The translations under genes and the position numbers were made by a program. 64,000 bases of DNA, from assembly GCF_019968905.1 (NCBI RefSeq), contig NZ_CP079946.1, positions 1,240,001-1,304,000 of the forward strand, given 5' to 3'. How positions within the stretch are numbered: position 1 is the stretch's first letter; each line of letters starts with the position of its first letter. Positions 53,647 through 63,072 of the stretch are shown piece by piece. Under the pieces are notes generated by a model, which saw nothing but the letters and a program-made list of their open reading frames with translations, made no database searches and was not told the origin of the DNA. Origin of the DNA: Corallococcus sp. EGB (GTDB lineage: Bacteria > Myxococcota > Myxococcia > Myxococcales > Myxococcaceae).

Positions 53647-54642
53647 ATGGCCACCCTCGTCATCGAGTCCACCCGCTCCGGCTTCGTCGAATCCCTCCAC
53701 ACCGTGTCCGTCGCGGTGGTGAGCGCGGAGGGCACGCGCGTCGCGTACGCGGGAGACCCGGAGCGCGTCACCTTCTGGCGCTCCGCGGCCAAGCCCTTCC
53801 AGTCCCTGCCCATGGTGCAGGACGGCGCGGCGGACCGGTACGGCTTCGGTCCGCGTGAGCTGGCGCTCTCGTGCGCGTCCCACTCCAGCGAGCCCGTGCA
53901 CCGCGCGCTCGCCATGCGGATGCTGAACGCGAGCGGCTGCGAGGAGCGCCACCTCGCGTGCGGCCCGCACCCGCCGCTGTCGCCCGCGGTCGCGGAGGAG
54001 GCCCTCAAGGCGGGCGTGGTGCTCACGCCCCGGTGGAACAACTGCTCCGGCAAGCACGCGGGGATGCTCGCGCTGGCCCGGCACCACGGCTGGGACCTCC
54101 ACGGCTACGCCAGCGACGGCCACCCGGTGCAGGAGCGCATCCAGGATGAAATCGCCAGGTGGACGGGCCTGCCGCGCGACGCGCTGGTGAAGGCCGTGGA
54201 TGGCTGCCTCGCCGTCTGCTTCGGCCTGCCGCTCAGCGCCATGGCCACCGCGTGGGCCCGCTTCGGCGTCTCCGAAGCGCCCGCGGCCCGGCGCCTGCGC
54301 GAGGCCATGCTCGCGCACCCGGAGCTGGTCGCGGGCAAGGGCCGCGCGTGCACGGACCTGATGACCGCCTTCAAGGGGGAGGCCGTGGTGAAGATTGGCG
54401 CGGAGGGCGTCTACTGCGCCGCGCTGCCCCGCGCCCGCCTGGGCGTGGCCCTCAAGGTGGAGGACGGTGACGCCCGCTGCGCCGCGCCCGCGCTCCTCGC
54501 CGTCCTGGGCCTCCTCGCGGAATCACAGGGCCTGTCCCTGCCCATGACGGGCCTGGACCACCACGCGGAGCCACGCATCCTCGACACGCGCAATGAAGTC
54601 GTGGGCTCCCTGCGCGCGGCCGGAGCGCTCGCGTTCACCTGA
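53647..54642 (+). CDS. asparaginase II-family protein (PF06089 type)
   Basis: A 331-residue member of the thermolabile asparaginase/AnsA-like family with the characteristic segments RSAAKPFQSLPMVQDGAAD, LALSCASHSSEP, NNCSGKHAGMLALARHHGWD and CTDLMTAFKGEAVVK. These Ser/Thr-Lys-rich motifs are probably catalytic. Cytoplasmic. It hydrolyses L-asparagine by family inference. The start is ATG 53647. It stands alone, divergent from rsmE and convergent with prmA. Confidence 0.92.
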   Translation: MATLVIESTRSGFVESLHTVSVAVVSAEGTRVAYAGDPERVTFWRSAAKPFQSLPMVQDGAADRYGFGPRELALSCASHSSEPVHRALAMRMLNASGCEERHLACGPHPPLSPAVAEEALKAGVVLTPRWNNCSGKHAGMLALARHHGWDLHGYASDGHPVQERIQDEIARWTGLPRDALVKAVDGCLAVCFGLPLSAMATAWARFGVSEAPAARRLREAMLAHPELVAGKGRACTDLMTAFKGEAVVKIGAEGVYCAALPRARLGVALKVEDGDARCAAPALLAVLGLLAESQGLSLPMTGLDHHAEPRILDTRNEVVGSLRAAGALAFT

Positions 54643-54791
54643 GTCCCCGGAAGCCGCCCGCTGTGGCGCGGAAGGTCACACGCGCGGCGTCATCTGTAAC
54701 CGGCCCCGCTACAACCGCGGCGGCGCGCCGACCGCCCTCCAGGGACACGGCGGCAGGCACGCGGACTGCAATGCCTCTCGCGCACACGGCG

Positions 54792-54836
54792 GGACTCGCG
54801 AGGTCCTGACGCCAAGGGGGAAAGCCTCGCGAGTCC
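54792..54836. repeat. 12-bp perfect inverted repeat in the asparaginase/prmA gap
   Basis: GGACTCGCGAGG (54792-54803) and CCTCGCGAGTCC (54825-54836) are perfect complements around a 21-base loop; each arm contains the palindrome CTCGCGAG. It lies next to a second hairpin at 54841-54881. It may be part of a bidirectional termination region or a structured RNA. Confidence 0.6.
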
Positions 54837-54840
54837 AGAT

Positions 54841-54881
54841 GGGGTCGGGTGAGCGAGCGAGCGCGTTCGCTGCCCGACCCC
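54841..54881. terminator. bidirectional-type hairpin between asparaginase and prmA
   Basis: GGGGTCGGG (54841-54849) pairs with CCCGACCCC (54873-54881), with AGCGA/TCGCT pairing inside. It ends 9 nt from the prmA stop. On the plus strand it is followed by CTCTTGTTC, a weak T-rich tail. It probably terminates prmA and blocks read-through from the convergent asparaginase gene. Confidence 0.6.
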
Positions 54882-54890
54882 CTCTTGTTC

Positions 54891-55757
54891 CTAGCGCTTC
54901 AAGTCGATGCGCACCCACTCGCCCTGCTGCGCGCCCTCCAGCACGGTGCACCCCAGGGCGCGGTACGCGGCCTCCACGTCCGCGCGCTGGTGCGCGAGCA
55001 CGCCGGCCAGCACCAGCCGGTCCTTCGCCTTGGGCACGATGAGGGGCGCCAGCTCGATCAGCGTGTTGGCCAGGATGTTCGCGAGCACCAGGTCGAAGGT
55101 GCCCGGCACCTCCGTCAGCTCGCGCCCGGAGATGTCCAGGTCGGGCGTCTGGTTGTCGGTGCAGTTCTCCTTCGCCAGCTCCACGGAGGTGGGGTCGTTG
55201 TCGGTGCCCACCACCTGGCCCGCGCCCAGCTTCTTCGCCGCGATGGCCAGCACGCCCGTGCCGGTGCCCACGTCCAGGACGCTCGCGCCCGGGTGCGTGG
55301 CCATGAAGTCATCCACCGCCGCCAGGCACAGCGACGTGGTGGGGTGGTCCCCCGTGCCGAAGGCCATCTTCGGCTCGATGACCAGCTTCACCTTGTCCGC
55401 CGGCGCGTTCGCCACGTCCCAGGGCGGGCCCACCCACAGGCGGCCCACCTGCACGGACTTGATGAGCGACTTCCACTCGTTGCTCCAGTCCTGCTGGGGC
55501 TGCTCGTCCAGCGACAGGCGCGCGGTGGGGTGGCTCTCCGCCACGGCGTCGCGCGCCTCCTCCGCGCTCTCGCGGTCCTCGAAGTAGGCGACGACGATGG
55601 CCTCGCCCTTCGCGGGGGCGCGCACGCCCGGCATGGTGGGCGTCTCCGCGTCACGGACTTCCAGGCCCAGGGCGCCGGACTCATGGAGGAGGTCCTGGAG
55701 GATTTCGGAGGACTCCTCCGCGATATCCACGGTGAGTGACAAGTAGGTCTGGGACAT
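54891..55757 (-). CDS. prmA: ribosomal protein L11 methyltransferase
   Basis: A 288-residue PrmA. The N-terminal substrate-recognition domain (TYLSLTVDIAEESSEILQDLL) is followed by the SAM-binding domain with MAFGTGDHPTTSLCL, VLDVGTGTGVLAIAA and LVLANILANTLIELAP, which are the standard PrmA motifs. It trimethylates ribosomal protein L11. A hairpin terminator follows the stop. It is the downstream neighbour of the M16 peptidase gene (82 nt) on the same strand and may share its transcript. Confidence 0.96.
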   Translation of the reverse strand: MSQTYLSLTVDIAEESSEILQDLLHESGALGLEVRDAETPTMPGVRAPAKGEAIVVAYFEDRESAEEARDAVAESHPTARLSLDEQPQQDWSNEWKSLIKSVQVGRLWVGPPWDVANAPADKVKLVIEPKMAFGTGDHPTTSLCLAAVDDFMATHPGASVLDVGTGTGVLAIAAKKLGAGQVVGTDNDPTSVELAKENCTDNQTPDLDISGRELTEVPGTFDLVLANILANTLIELAPLIVPKAKDRLVLAGVLAHQRADVEAAYRALGCTVLEGAQQGEWVRIDLKR

Positions 55758-55839
55758 GGCGCCCCTTCTACCGCACCCGGTGCGGCGTGGAAGCGTCGTC
55801 GTCGTGACGCTTCCACGCTCGCGAAGAAACCGCGGGACC

Positions 55840-58443
55840 TCAGGGGCCGACGACGGCCGTGACCACGCGGTCGAAGTCGATGACCCGGCGGGCCACCTCC
55901 CGCACGTCCTCCGCCGTCACCTTCGCCACGCGCTCGGAGTAGTGCAGGAAGTTGTCCAGCCCGATGCCGTAGCACGTGTCCAGCGCCAGCAGCGTCGCGC
56001 GGGCGCTGTTGCGTTGCAGGTCGATTTCATACGTCCCGATGATGTGCTGCTTGGCGCGCTCCAGCTCCGCGGCCGGAATCGGCTCGTCGCGGATGCGCTG
56101 CAGCTCGCGGCGCATGCCCTCCACGGCGGCCTCCACCTTCTCCGGGCTCGTGCCCATGTAGACGGCGAAGTAGCCCGGGTCCAACCCGTCCATGGAGAAG
56201 CTGCTCACGCTGTAGGCCATGGAGCGCTTGTCGCGCAGCTCGATGAAGAGCCGCCCGCCCTGGCCCGACAGCACCGTGGACAGCACGTCCAGCACCACGC
56301 GCCACGGGTCGCTCATCCGCGCCGCCTGGAAGCCCATCACCAGGTGCGTCTGCGCGCGCGCGAGCACCTTCTTCTCCGTGCGCGGCGAGGACGGCGGCGG
56401 CTCCGGCCGCACCTGGGGAGACGCCAGCGCCCCGCCGCGCGACTTGCCGAAGTACTCGTTCGCCAGCGCCCGCACCTCGTCCACGTCCACGTCGCCCACC
56501 ACGCTGAGCGTCATCTGCGACGGATCCATGTACGCCCGGTGGTACGCGCGCAGCTGCTCGGGCCCCAGCGCCTCCACGGAGGCCTTCTCGCCCAGCAGCG
56601 ACAGCCGGTACGGGTGCTGCTGGTAGAGCGCGCGCGAGAACAGCTCGAACGCCAGGCCCGACGGCTTGTCCTCGCGGGTGAGGATGTCCTGGAGCAGCAG
56701 CGCGCGCTCGCGGGCCACCTCCTCCTCGCGGAAGGCGGGGTTGAGCAGCACGTCCGCGAACAGCCGGAAGCCCGGCTCGAAGTAGCGCGACAGGAAGTCC
56801 GCCTTCAGGCTCACGGAGTTGCGGCCGCCCTGGCCGGTGACGTTGCCCGCGTACAGGTCGCTCAGGTGGGAGATGTCATCCGCGCCGAGCGTCGTGGTGC
56901 CCTTGGTGAGGGCCCGGCTGAGCAGCGTGGTGATGCCGTTGTTCTCCGGCGTCTCGTAGCGCGCGCCGCCGAGGAACGCCGCGCGCATGGAGAACAGCGG
57001 CACGTGCGGCTCCACGCGGATGATGAGCGTGGCGCCGGAGGGCAGCTTCTCCTGCACCACCTCCGAGCGCGCGGACACCCCGGCGCTCCGGGCCGCGCGC
57101 GGCGGGGCCTCCGGGGGCGGCCGCCGGGCGGCGCGCTCCGGGGGCGCGAGGCCGGGGCTCTTCGCCGCCTCGTCCAGCGCGGCGTGCACCTGGCCTTCCG
57201 TCAGCTCCGACGCGTGCGGCACCAGCGCGGTGACGATGGCGTGCTCCAGCCGCAGGTACTTCTGGGCCACGCGGCGCAGGTCCTCCGGCTTCAGGTTGCG
57301 GATGTCCTCCAGGTAGCGCGCCTCCGACTCCAGGCCGCCGGGCGACGTCTGGTACGAGCCCATGTTGCGCGCGGTGCCCTGCACCGTCTCCTTGCGGTAG
57401 ACGGACTCCGCCTCCACCACCGCCTGCACCGTGCGCAGCTCGTCCTCGGGCACGCCCGTGGTGCGCAGCGCCTCCAGCACGCGCGCCGTCTGCGTGAGCG
57501 CCTTCATCGCCTTCTCGGGCGGCAGCGTCAGCGACACGGAGAAGATGCCCGGGTCCTTGGGCGTGTACGCGGACGCGTGCACGTCGTTGACCAGGTGCTG
57601 GCGGCGCTTCACCTCGCGCACCAGCCACGACGAGTTGCCCTGGCCGGCGATCATCGCCAGCACGTCCAGCGCGGGCACGTCCGGGTGCTCCAGCTCCGGG
57701 ATGGAGAAGGCCAGGTGCACGTAGGCCTCCTTCACGTCCTCCTGCTCGATGTGCACGCGGCGGCCCGCGGGCGCCGGATCGCGCGGACGCGGCACCGGAC
57801 CCGCGTAGGGCCGGCCCCAGTCACCGCCGAAGATTTCGTCCACCCACTGCCGCAGCTGCGCCTCGTTCAGGTCGCCCGCGACGGAGAGCACCAGGTTCCT
57901 GGGCGTGTAGTGCCGGTGGTAGAACTCCAGCACCTTCTCGCGCGTGAAGCTGCGCACGCTCTCCTCGGTGCCGATGACGGGCAGCCGGTACGGGTGCGTC
58001 TGGAACGCGGCGGAGAACAGCCCCCGAGACGCTCTGCGCGACGGCGAGTCGTAGCTGCGCTTGATCTCCTCGCACACCACCTCGATTTCGCGCGCCAGCT
58101 CGTCCTTGTCGAACGAGGAGCGGCGCACCGCGTCCCCCAGGATGTCCAGGCCCGTGCGGGCGAACTGGCTGGCGATGACGATGTGGTAGACGGTCTGGTC
58201 GAAGGACGTCCAGGCGTTGATTTCGCCGCCGTGCGCCTCGATGTCCCGGGCAATCTCACCGGGGCCCCGGCGCTCCGTGCCCTTGAAGAGCATGTGCTCG
58301 TGCAGGTGGGCGAGTCCGGCCTGGTCCGGCCTTTCGTCCGCGCTGCCGGCCTTGACCCAGACCTGGAAGGCCGCGACCTTGGCGGCGTGCTGCTCCTCGA
58401 AGACGACGGTGAGCCCGTTGGGCAGGGTGTAGCGGATGGCCAT
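55840..58443 (-). CDS. M16-family (insulinase/pitrilysin-type) zinc peptidase, two-domain
   Basis: An 867-residue protein with two M16 halves. The N-half has the inverted zinc motif HLHEH (His46, Glu49, His50) in LAHLHEHMLFKGTERRG and the distal Glu in ELAREIEVVCEEIKRS. The second half (from about 440) lacks the zinc motif and is the inactive partner lobe, as in fused PqqL/processing-peptidase-like enzymes. A Pro/Ala/Arg-rich hinge (about 415-440) joins the halves. There is no signal peptide, so a cytoplasmic location is likely. Upstream is the divergent coiled-coil gene. Confidence 0.94.
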   Translation of the reverse strand: MAIRYTLPNGLTVVFEEQHAAKVAAFQVWVKAGSADERPDQAGLAHLHEHMLFKGTERRGPGEIARDIEAHGGEINAWTSFDQTVYHIVIASQFARTGLDILGDAVRRSSFDKDELAREIEVVCEEIKRSYDSPSRRASRGLFSAAFQTHPYRLPVIGTEESVRSFTREKVLEFYHRHYTPRNLVLSVAGDLNEAQLRQWVDEIFGGDWGRPYAGPVPRPRDPAPAGRRVHIEQEDVKEAYVHLAFSIPELEHPDVPALDVLAMIAGQGNSSWLVREVKRRQHLVNDVHASAYTPKDPGIFSVSLTLPPEKAMKALTQTARVLEALRTTGVPEDELRTVQAVVEAESVYRKETVQGTARNMGSYQTSPGGLESEARYLEDIRNLKPEDLRRVAQKYLRLEHAIVTALVPHASELTEGQVHAALDEAAKSPGLAPPERAARRPPPEAPPRAARSAGVSARSEVVQEKLPSGATLIIRVEPHVPLFSMRAAFLGGARYETPENNGITTLLSRALTKGTTTLGADDISHLSDLYAGNVTGQGGRNSVSLKADFLSRYFEPGFRLFADVLLNPAFREEEVARERALLLQDILTREDKPSGLAFELFSRALYQQHPYRLSLLGEKASVEALGPEQLRAYHRAYMDPSQMTLSVVGDVDVDEVRALANEYFGKSRGGALASPQVRPEPPPSSPRTEKKVLARAQTHLVMGFQAARMSDPWRVVLDVLSTVLSGQGGRLFIELRDKRSMAYSVSSFSMDGLDPGYFAVYMGTSPEKVEAAVEGMRRELQRIRDEPIPAAELERAKQHIIGTYEIDLQRNSARATLLALDTCYGIGLDNFLHYSERVAKVTAEDVREVARRVIDFDRVVTAVVGP

Positions 58444-58639
58444 AGGAGTGGTCCGAAGCTGTCATCCCCTCCCGAGGAGAGGCAAGGCGAGGTGTGATGT
58501 TTGCTCCATTGGCTAACGTCCCGCCCCCGCCACGTCGAGCGGACCGTGCCGCCCGCCTCCCACCAGGCAGGCGAAGCGCCATCGCCGCCATCGCGCAACT
58601 GGTGGAAACCCCCCGTGGCCGGTAACCTGGGGCGCGCAC

Positions 58640-60991
58640 ATGCCGTCTCCCCCGGACGAGGCGGATCCGCTCGCGGACCTGAAGGAACTGCTGGATGACG
58701 GCGACGCCCCCGTGGCGGCGCCCGCTCCGGCCCCCACCAGGCCGCTCGCGGTTCCCAGGCCTCCCCCCTCCGCGCCTCCTCCCCTGCCGCCCCGGCGGCC
58801 TGCCACGGGCCTGCCCGCCGACCCGGCGTTGAAGCCTGCCGCCGTGCCCGTCGCCCGGGTGCCCACGACCCCCGCGCCCATCGGCGGTGGAGGGTTGCCC
58901 ACGACCACGCCTCCGTCCCCGGCGGCCGCGGCGCGCAGTCCCGGCAAGGGAGACCCCTTCGCGGAGCCCGCCGAGCCCCGGCTGCCCATGGGCGGCTCTC
59001 CGGAGGACAAGCTGGAGTTCTTCCGGGGCATCCTGAAGCAGAAGACGGAGACCCTGGCCCGGGCGCGCGCGCTCTACGCCGAGCGCGAGTCCGAGGTCGC
59101 GCAGCTCAAGGCCGCGCTGGAGAAGGCGCGCAAGGAGGGCGGCGGCGCCGCGGGGCCGTCCGCGCAGGACGAGCAGCGGCTGAAGCAGGCCCAGGCGCGC
59201 ATCGCGTCGCTGGAGGCGGAGCTCGCCGCGTCGGAGGCGGACCGCAAGGACCTCACGCGCGCGCTGGCGGAGGTGGAGGCGGAGCTCCCCCGGCTGACGG
59301 AGGAGCTCCAGGCGGAGCGCGAGTCGCGCGGGGCGATGGCGGAGGAGCTCGTCGGCGCGAAGGAGGCGCTGGGGCTCGCGCAGGACCGCGTGGCGGAGCT
59401 GGCGTCCGGCAAGTCCGAGGCGCAGGGCGCGCTGGAGGCGGTCCAGGAGCAGTACCAGGCCACGCTCGCGGACGTGGAGCGGCTGACCGCCGAGCGCGAC
59501 GCGCAGGCGCTCAACATCAGCCAGCTGGAGACGGCGCTCGCGGAGGCCCGGGGCGCCATGGGGGCCCTGGAGAGCGAGAGCGACTGGTCGCGCAGCTCGC
59601 TGGAGGAGGCGCACGCCCACGCGAAGGTGATGGAGGGCGAGCGGGACGCCGCGCGCCGGCAGCTCGCGGTGGTGGAGGACGGGCTCAAGACGCTCCAGAC
59701 GCAGGTGACGGAGCTGGAGCGCTCGCTCGCGCTGAAGGACGCGGACGCGGTGGGCCTGCGCGCCGCGCTCACCGCGCGCACGGCGGAGGCCGCGGAGTTG
59801 CCGGCGCTCCGGAGCGCCCTGGAGGGCCGCGCCGCGGAGGCCGTCCGGATCCACGCGCGCGTGCGCGAGCTGGAGGCGGAGGTCGCCCAGGCGCGTGAAG
59901 CCGCGCGCGCCGAAGTGGAGGACGCGGAGGTCCGCGCGCGCACGCTTGAGTCGGAGCTGGCCTCGCTGCGCGAGGTGCTGGAGGCCGCGGAGGTCGAACA
60001 GGTCTCGCTGCGCGACCGCATGGAGTCGGACGCGGCGGCGCTCGGCGAGGCGGTGCACGAGGCCGAGGCCCGGGTGCACGAGGCGGAAGGCAAGGTCGCC
60101 GCGCTGGAGGCCCAGCTGGCGGAGCTCACCGCCCAGGCCGTGGCCGTGCAGACCGAGCGCGAAACGCACCAGCAGCAGCTCGCCGCCGTGGAGCGCAAGC
60201 TCGCCACGACCCAGGCGGAGCGCGTGGGCTTCTCCGCGCGCGTGTCCATGCTGGAGACCGCCGCGGGCCAACGCGAGGCGGAGCTGCAGCGTCAGCAGGC
60301 CCTGGTCGCCAAGGCCCAGGAGGAGCTGTCGCTGGAGCGCGCGCGGCGCGAGGCGGTGGAGGCCGAGCTCGCGGACGCCCGCGTGCAGGCCGCCGAGGCC
60401 GAGGGCCGCGCCGAGGCGCTGAGCGCGGGACATGACGACCAGCGCGAGGAGCTTGCCTCTCTCAACGAGCAACTGGAGGCCGCCCGCGCGGAAGCGGACA
60501 AGGTGGACCGGCTCCAGCAGCGCGTGAAGATGGTGGAGGGCGCGCTGGAGGTCTCCGAGTCCAAGCGCCGCGTCGCCGAAGCGCAGGCGGCCCGCGTGAA
60601 GGACCTGGAGGCGAAGCTCGCGCAGTCCGGCGCCACGCTCCAGTCGGAGCAGGGGAGCCGGACCTCGCTGGAGGCCCGGCTGGCGGAGGCCAGCGCCGCG
60701 CTTCAAGCGGAGCAGGACGCCAGGGCCGCGCTGGAGACCCAGCTCGAGGAGGCCCGCGCCGCGCTCGAGGCGGAGCAGGCGGCGCGTCAGGCGCTCGAAG
60801 CGAAGGTCGCGGCGGCGCCAGCGGCGGGCGCGGACGTGCCCGCGGATTGGGCGGCGGAGCGTGAGCAGCTCAAGGCGGACGTCGCCTCCATGAAGCGCAA
60901 GCTGATGGCGGCCGAGGCAGCGCTCGAATCGGCTGCCAGCACCAAGGCGAAGGTGGCGCGATTGGAAGCGCAATTGAAGGCCCTGAAGTAG
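58640..60991 (+). CDS. long coiled-coil protein with Pro-rich N-terminus
   Basis: A 783-residue protein. The first 120 residues are Pro/Ala-rich and disordered, followed by SPEDKLEFFRGILKQKTE and about 650 residues of almost unbroken heptads rich in Ala, Glu, Leu and Arg (for example LAEVEAELPRLTEELQ, LEAQLAELTAQAVAV). There is no membrane segment or enzymatic domain. Such proteins in myxobacteria act as cytoskeletal or motility scaffolds (AglZ/FrzS-like in general shape only). It is first in a tight plus-strand group, 13 nt before hemW, suggesting co-transcription. Function unknown. Confidence 0.88.
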   Translation: MPSPPDEADPLADLKELLDDGDAPVAAPAPAPTRPLAVPRPPPSAPPPLPPRRPATGLPADPALKPAAVPVARVPTTPAPIGGGGLPTTTPPSPAAAARSPGKGDPFAEPAEPRLPMGGSPEDKLEFFRGILKQKTETLARARALYAERESEVAQLKAALEKARKEGGGAAGPSAQDEQRLKQAQARIASLEAELAASEADRKDLTRALAEVEAELPRLTEELQAERESRGAMAEELVGAKEALGLAQDRVAELASGKSEAQGALEAVQEQYQATLADVERLTAERDAQALNISQLETALAEARGAMGALESESDWSRSSLEEAHAHAKVMEGERDAARRQLAVVEDGLKTLQTQVTELERSLALKDADAVGLRAALTARTAEAAELPALRSALEGRAAEAVRIHARVRELEAEVAQAREAARAEVEDAEVRARTLESELASLREVLEAAEVEQVSLRDRMESDAAALGEAVHEAEARVHEAEGKVAALEAQLAELTAQAVAVQTERETHQQQLAAVERKLATTQAERVGFSARVSMLETAAGQREAELQRQQALVAKAQEELSLERARREAVEAELADARVQAAEAEGRAEALSAGHDDQREELASLNEQLEAARAEADKVDRLQQRVKMVEGALEVSESKRRVAEAQAARVKDLEAKLAQSGATLQSEQGSRTSLEARLAEASAALQAEQDARAALETQLEEARAALEAEQAARQALEAKVAAAPAAGADVPADWAAEREQLKADVASMKRKLMAAEAALESAASTKAKVARLEAQLKALK

Positions 60992-61004
60992 AGGTTGGAC
61001 CTCC

Positions 61005-62210
61005 ATGTCCTTCGCCGCGCCCACGGATCCGCTGACGGGCATGCAGGCGGCCCGCTTCGGGCTGTACCTGCACTTCCCGTACTGCCTGGCCAAGTGCCCC
61101 TACTGCGACTTCGCGGTGGCGGTGGCGCGCCAGGTTCCTGAAGAGCGGTACGCGAACGCGGTGCTGGCGGAGCTGGACGCGCGCCTCGCCGCCAACCCGT
61201 CACTGCGCACCAAGCCGCTGGAGTCGCTCTTCCTCGGCGGCGGCACGCCGTCCCTCTGGCACCCGCGTTACGTGGCGCGCGTGCTGGAGGGCATCGCCGC
61301 GAGGATGTCGCTCGCGTCGGGCCTGGAGGTCTCCCTGGAGGGAAACCCGGAGCGCTCGGACGCGGAGCGCTTCGCCGGCTATCGCGCCGCGGGCATCAAC
61401 CGCCTGTCCCTGGGCGTGCAGTCCTTCCAGCCGGAGACGCTGAAGGCGCTGGGCCGCGCGCACGACGCCGCCATGGTGGAGGCCGCGGTGGCGGCGGCGC
61501 GCGAGGCGGACTTCCCCGTGGTGGCGCTGGACTTCATCTACGGCGTGCACGGCCAGACGGTGGCGCAGGTGGAGGCGGACGCGCGCCGCGCGGTGGCCCT
61601 GGAGCCCGAGCACCTCTCCACCTACGCGCTGACGGTGGAGCGCGAGGTGCTGGCGGAGTCCACGCCGCTGTCCAAGCAGCTGGACCGAGGTGAGCTGTTC
61701 CTTCCGGACGACGACGCCGTGGTGGCCATGGCCCGCGTGGTGCGCGACGTGTACGGCGCGCACGGCCTCACCCGCTACGAGGTCTCCAACCACGCGCGCC
61801 CCGGCCTCAGCTCCCGGCACAACGCGCTGTACTGGACCGGCGGCGAGTACCTGGCGCTGGGCGTGGGCGCCACCGGCATGCTCCTGTCCCCCGCGCCCCA
61901 CCGCTACGTGAACCTCCGCAGCCCGGAGGCCTACCTGCGCACGGTGGAGGAGGGGCGGCTGCCGGAGGCGAGCCGCGAGGACCTGGGCCCCGAGGAGCTC
62001 TTCGCCGAGCGGCTGAGCATGGGCCTGCGCCTGGTGTCGGGGGTGGACTGGGAGGCCGTCTGTGAGCGATACGGCCAGCCCGTGGAGCCCCGGCGCGCGG
62101 AAGTCGAGCGACTCGTGGCCCACGGCTTCGCCACGCGCCAGGGCCGCAGGTTGGCCCTGACGGAGCGGGGGGCGGACGTGCACAGCGCCATCTGCGCACG
62201 GCTGTTGTAG
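61005..62210 (+). CDS. hemW: HemW-type radical SAM protein (coproporphyrinogen III oxidase-like haem chaperone)
   Basis: Radical SAM enzyme-like protein of 401 residues. The [4Fe-4S] motif CLAKCPYC (C-x3-C-x2-C) is at about 27-34 within FGLYLHFPYCLAKCPYCDF. SLFLGGGTPSLW and GINRLSLGVQSFQPETL are HemW/HemN family segments, and a HemN_C domain follows (LFAERLSMGLRLVSGVD). The shorter length and lack of the extra N-terminal region of HemN favour HemW, a haem chaperone, over the anaerobic oxidase. It sits between the coiled-coil gene (13 nt) and a TPR membrane protein gene (26 nt). Confidence 0.9.
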   Translation: MSFAAPTDPLTGMQAARFGLYLHFPYCLAKCPYCDFAVAVARQVPEERYANAVLAELDARLAANPSLRTKPLESLFLGGGTPSLWHPRYVARVLEGIAARMSLASGLEVSLEGNPERSDAERFAGYRAAGINRLSLGVQSFQPETLKALGRAHDAAMVEAAVAAAREADFPVVALDFIYGVHGQTVAQVEADARRAVALEPEHLSTYALTVEREVLAESTPLSKQLDRGELFLPDDDAVVAMARVVRDVYGAHGLTRYEVSNHARPGLSSRHNALYWTGGEYLALGVGATGMLLSPAPHRYVNLRSPEAYLRTVEEGRLPEASREDLGPEELFAERLSMGLRLVSGVDWEAVCERYGQPVEPRRAEVERLVAHGFATRQGRRLALTERGADVHSAICARLL

Positions 62211-62236
62211 GCGGCTCCAGGAAGGACGATTCGACC

Positions 62237-63058
62237 GTGCTGACCAAGTGGTTGTTGTGGATGGGCCTCACGATGCTGACGGGCAGCCCGCTGCTGTCCC
62301 TCGGGCTGGTGGCCGTGCTGCTGTTCGCCGCGGACCGCTTCACGCTCCAGGTGCTGCCCAGCCCCATGCGCATCTTCAAGCGCTGGCAGCGCGCCGGTGA
62401 GCTCGCGGGCACCATCCTCACCAACACCCACGACCGCCGCGCCCGCGCGGAGCTGGCCGACATCCGCGTGGGCCAGAAGCGCTATCAGGAGGCGGTGGAC
62501 CTCTTGCGCCCCAACCTGGACGCGGGCGACGACGACGTGGACACCCTCTACCTGCTGGGCGTGGCCTACCTGGGCGCCGGCGACGCGCCCCGGGGCGAGC
62601 TGCTGCTCACCGAGGCCGAGCGCCTGGACGCCGACTACCGCCAGGGCGCCATCGACCTGGAGCGCGGCCGCTTCCGCCTCCAGCGCGGCGACCTGAAGGG
62701 CGCGCGCGAAGCCCTGGAGCGCTTCCTCCAGGTGCGCCAGGGCTCCGTGGAGGGGCGCGTGCTCCTGGCGCGCGCGCTGGACAAGGAGGGGCTGGACGTG
62801 GAGGCCAAGGAGGCCCGCGACGCCGCCTGGCGCGAGTACGCCGCCGCCCCCCGCTTCCAGAAGCGCCGCGACCGCTGGTGGGCGTACCGGGCCCGTCCGT
62901 CCCGCCCGCTGGCGTACGCCGCCATCGCCCTGGTGCTGATGGGCGTGGGGGCGTACCTGACCCGCTACCTGCCCACGCACGACACCTCCGGGCCCTACGG
63001 CGCCTTCGAGGCTGCGCCCTACGCCGCGGACGACATGGGCGGCGACGACGCGGAGTAG
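62237..63058 (+). CDS. TPR membrane protein of unknown function
   Basis: A 273-residue protein with GTG start. A hydrophobic N-terminal region (about 3-33) contains one or two helices, then TPR-like helix pairs (ADIRVGQKRYQEAVDLLRPNL, DVDTLYLLGVAYLGAGDAPRG, GAREALERFLQVRQ) and a second membrane helix near 230-248 (PLAYAAIALVLMGVGAYL) with an acidic C-terminal tail. Its topology suggests a membrane-tethered TPR scaffold. It is the third gene of the plus-strand group and is followed after 14 nt by the DUF4388 gene. Confidence 0.85.
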   Translation: MLTKWLLWMGLTMLTGSPLLSLGLVAVLLFAADRFTLQVLPSPMRIFKRWQRAGELAGTILTNTHDRRARAELADIRVGQKRYQEAVDLLRPNLDAGDDDVDTLYLLGVAYLGAGDAPRGELLLTEAERLDADYRQGAIDLERGRFRLQRGDLKGAREALERFLQVRQGSVEGRVLLARALDKEGLDVEAKEARDAAWREYAAAPRFQKRRDRWWAYRARPSRPLAYAAIALVLMGVGAYLTRYLPTHDTSGPYGAFEAAPYAADDMGGDDAE

Positions 63059-63072
63059 TAGGCTTTCCGCGC

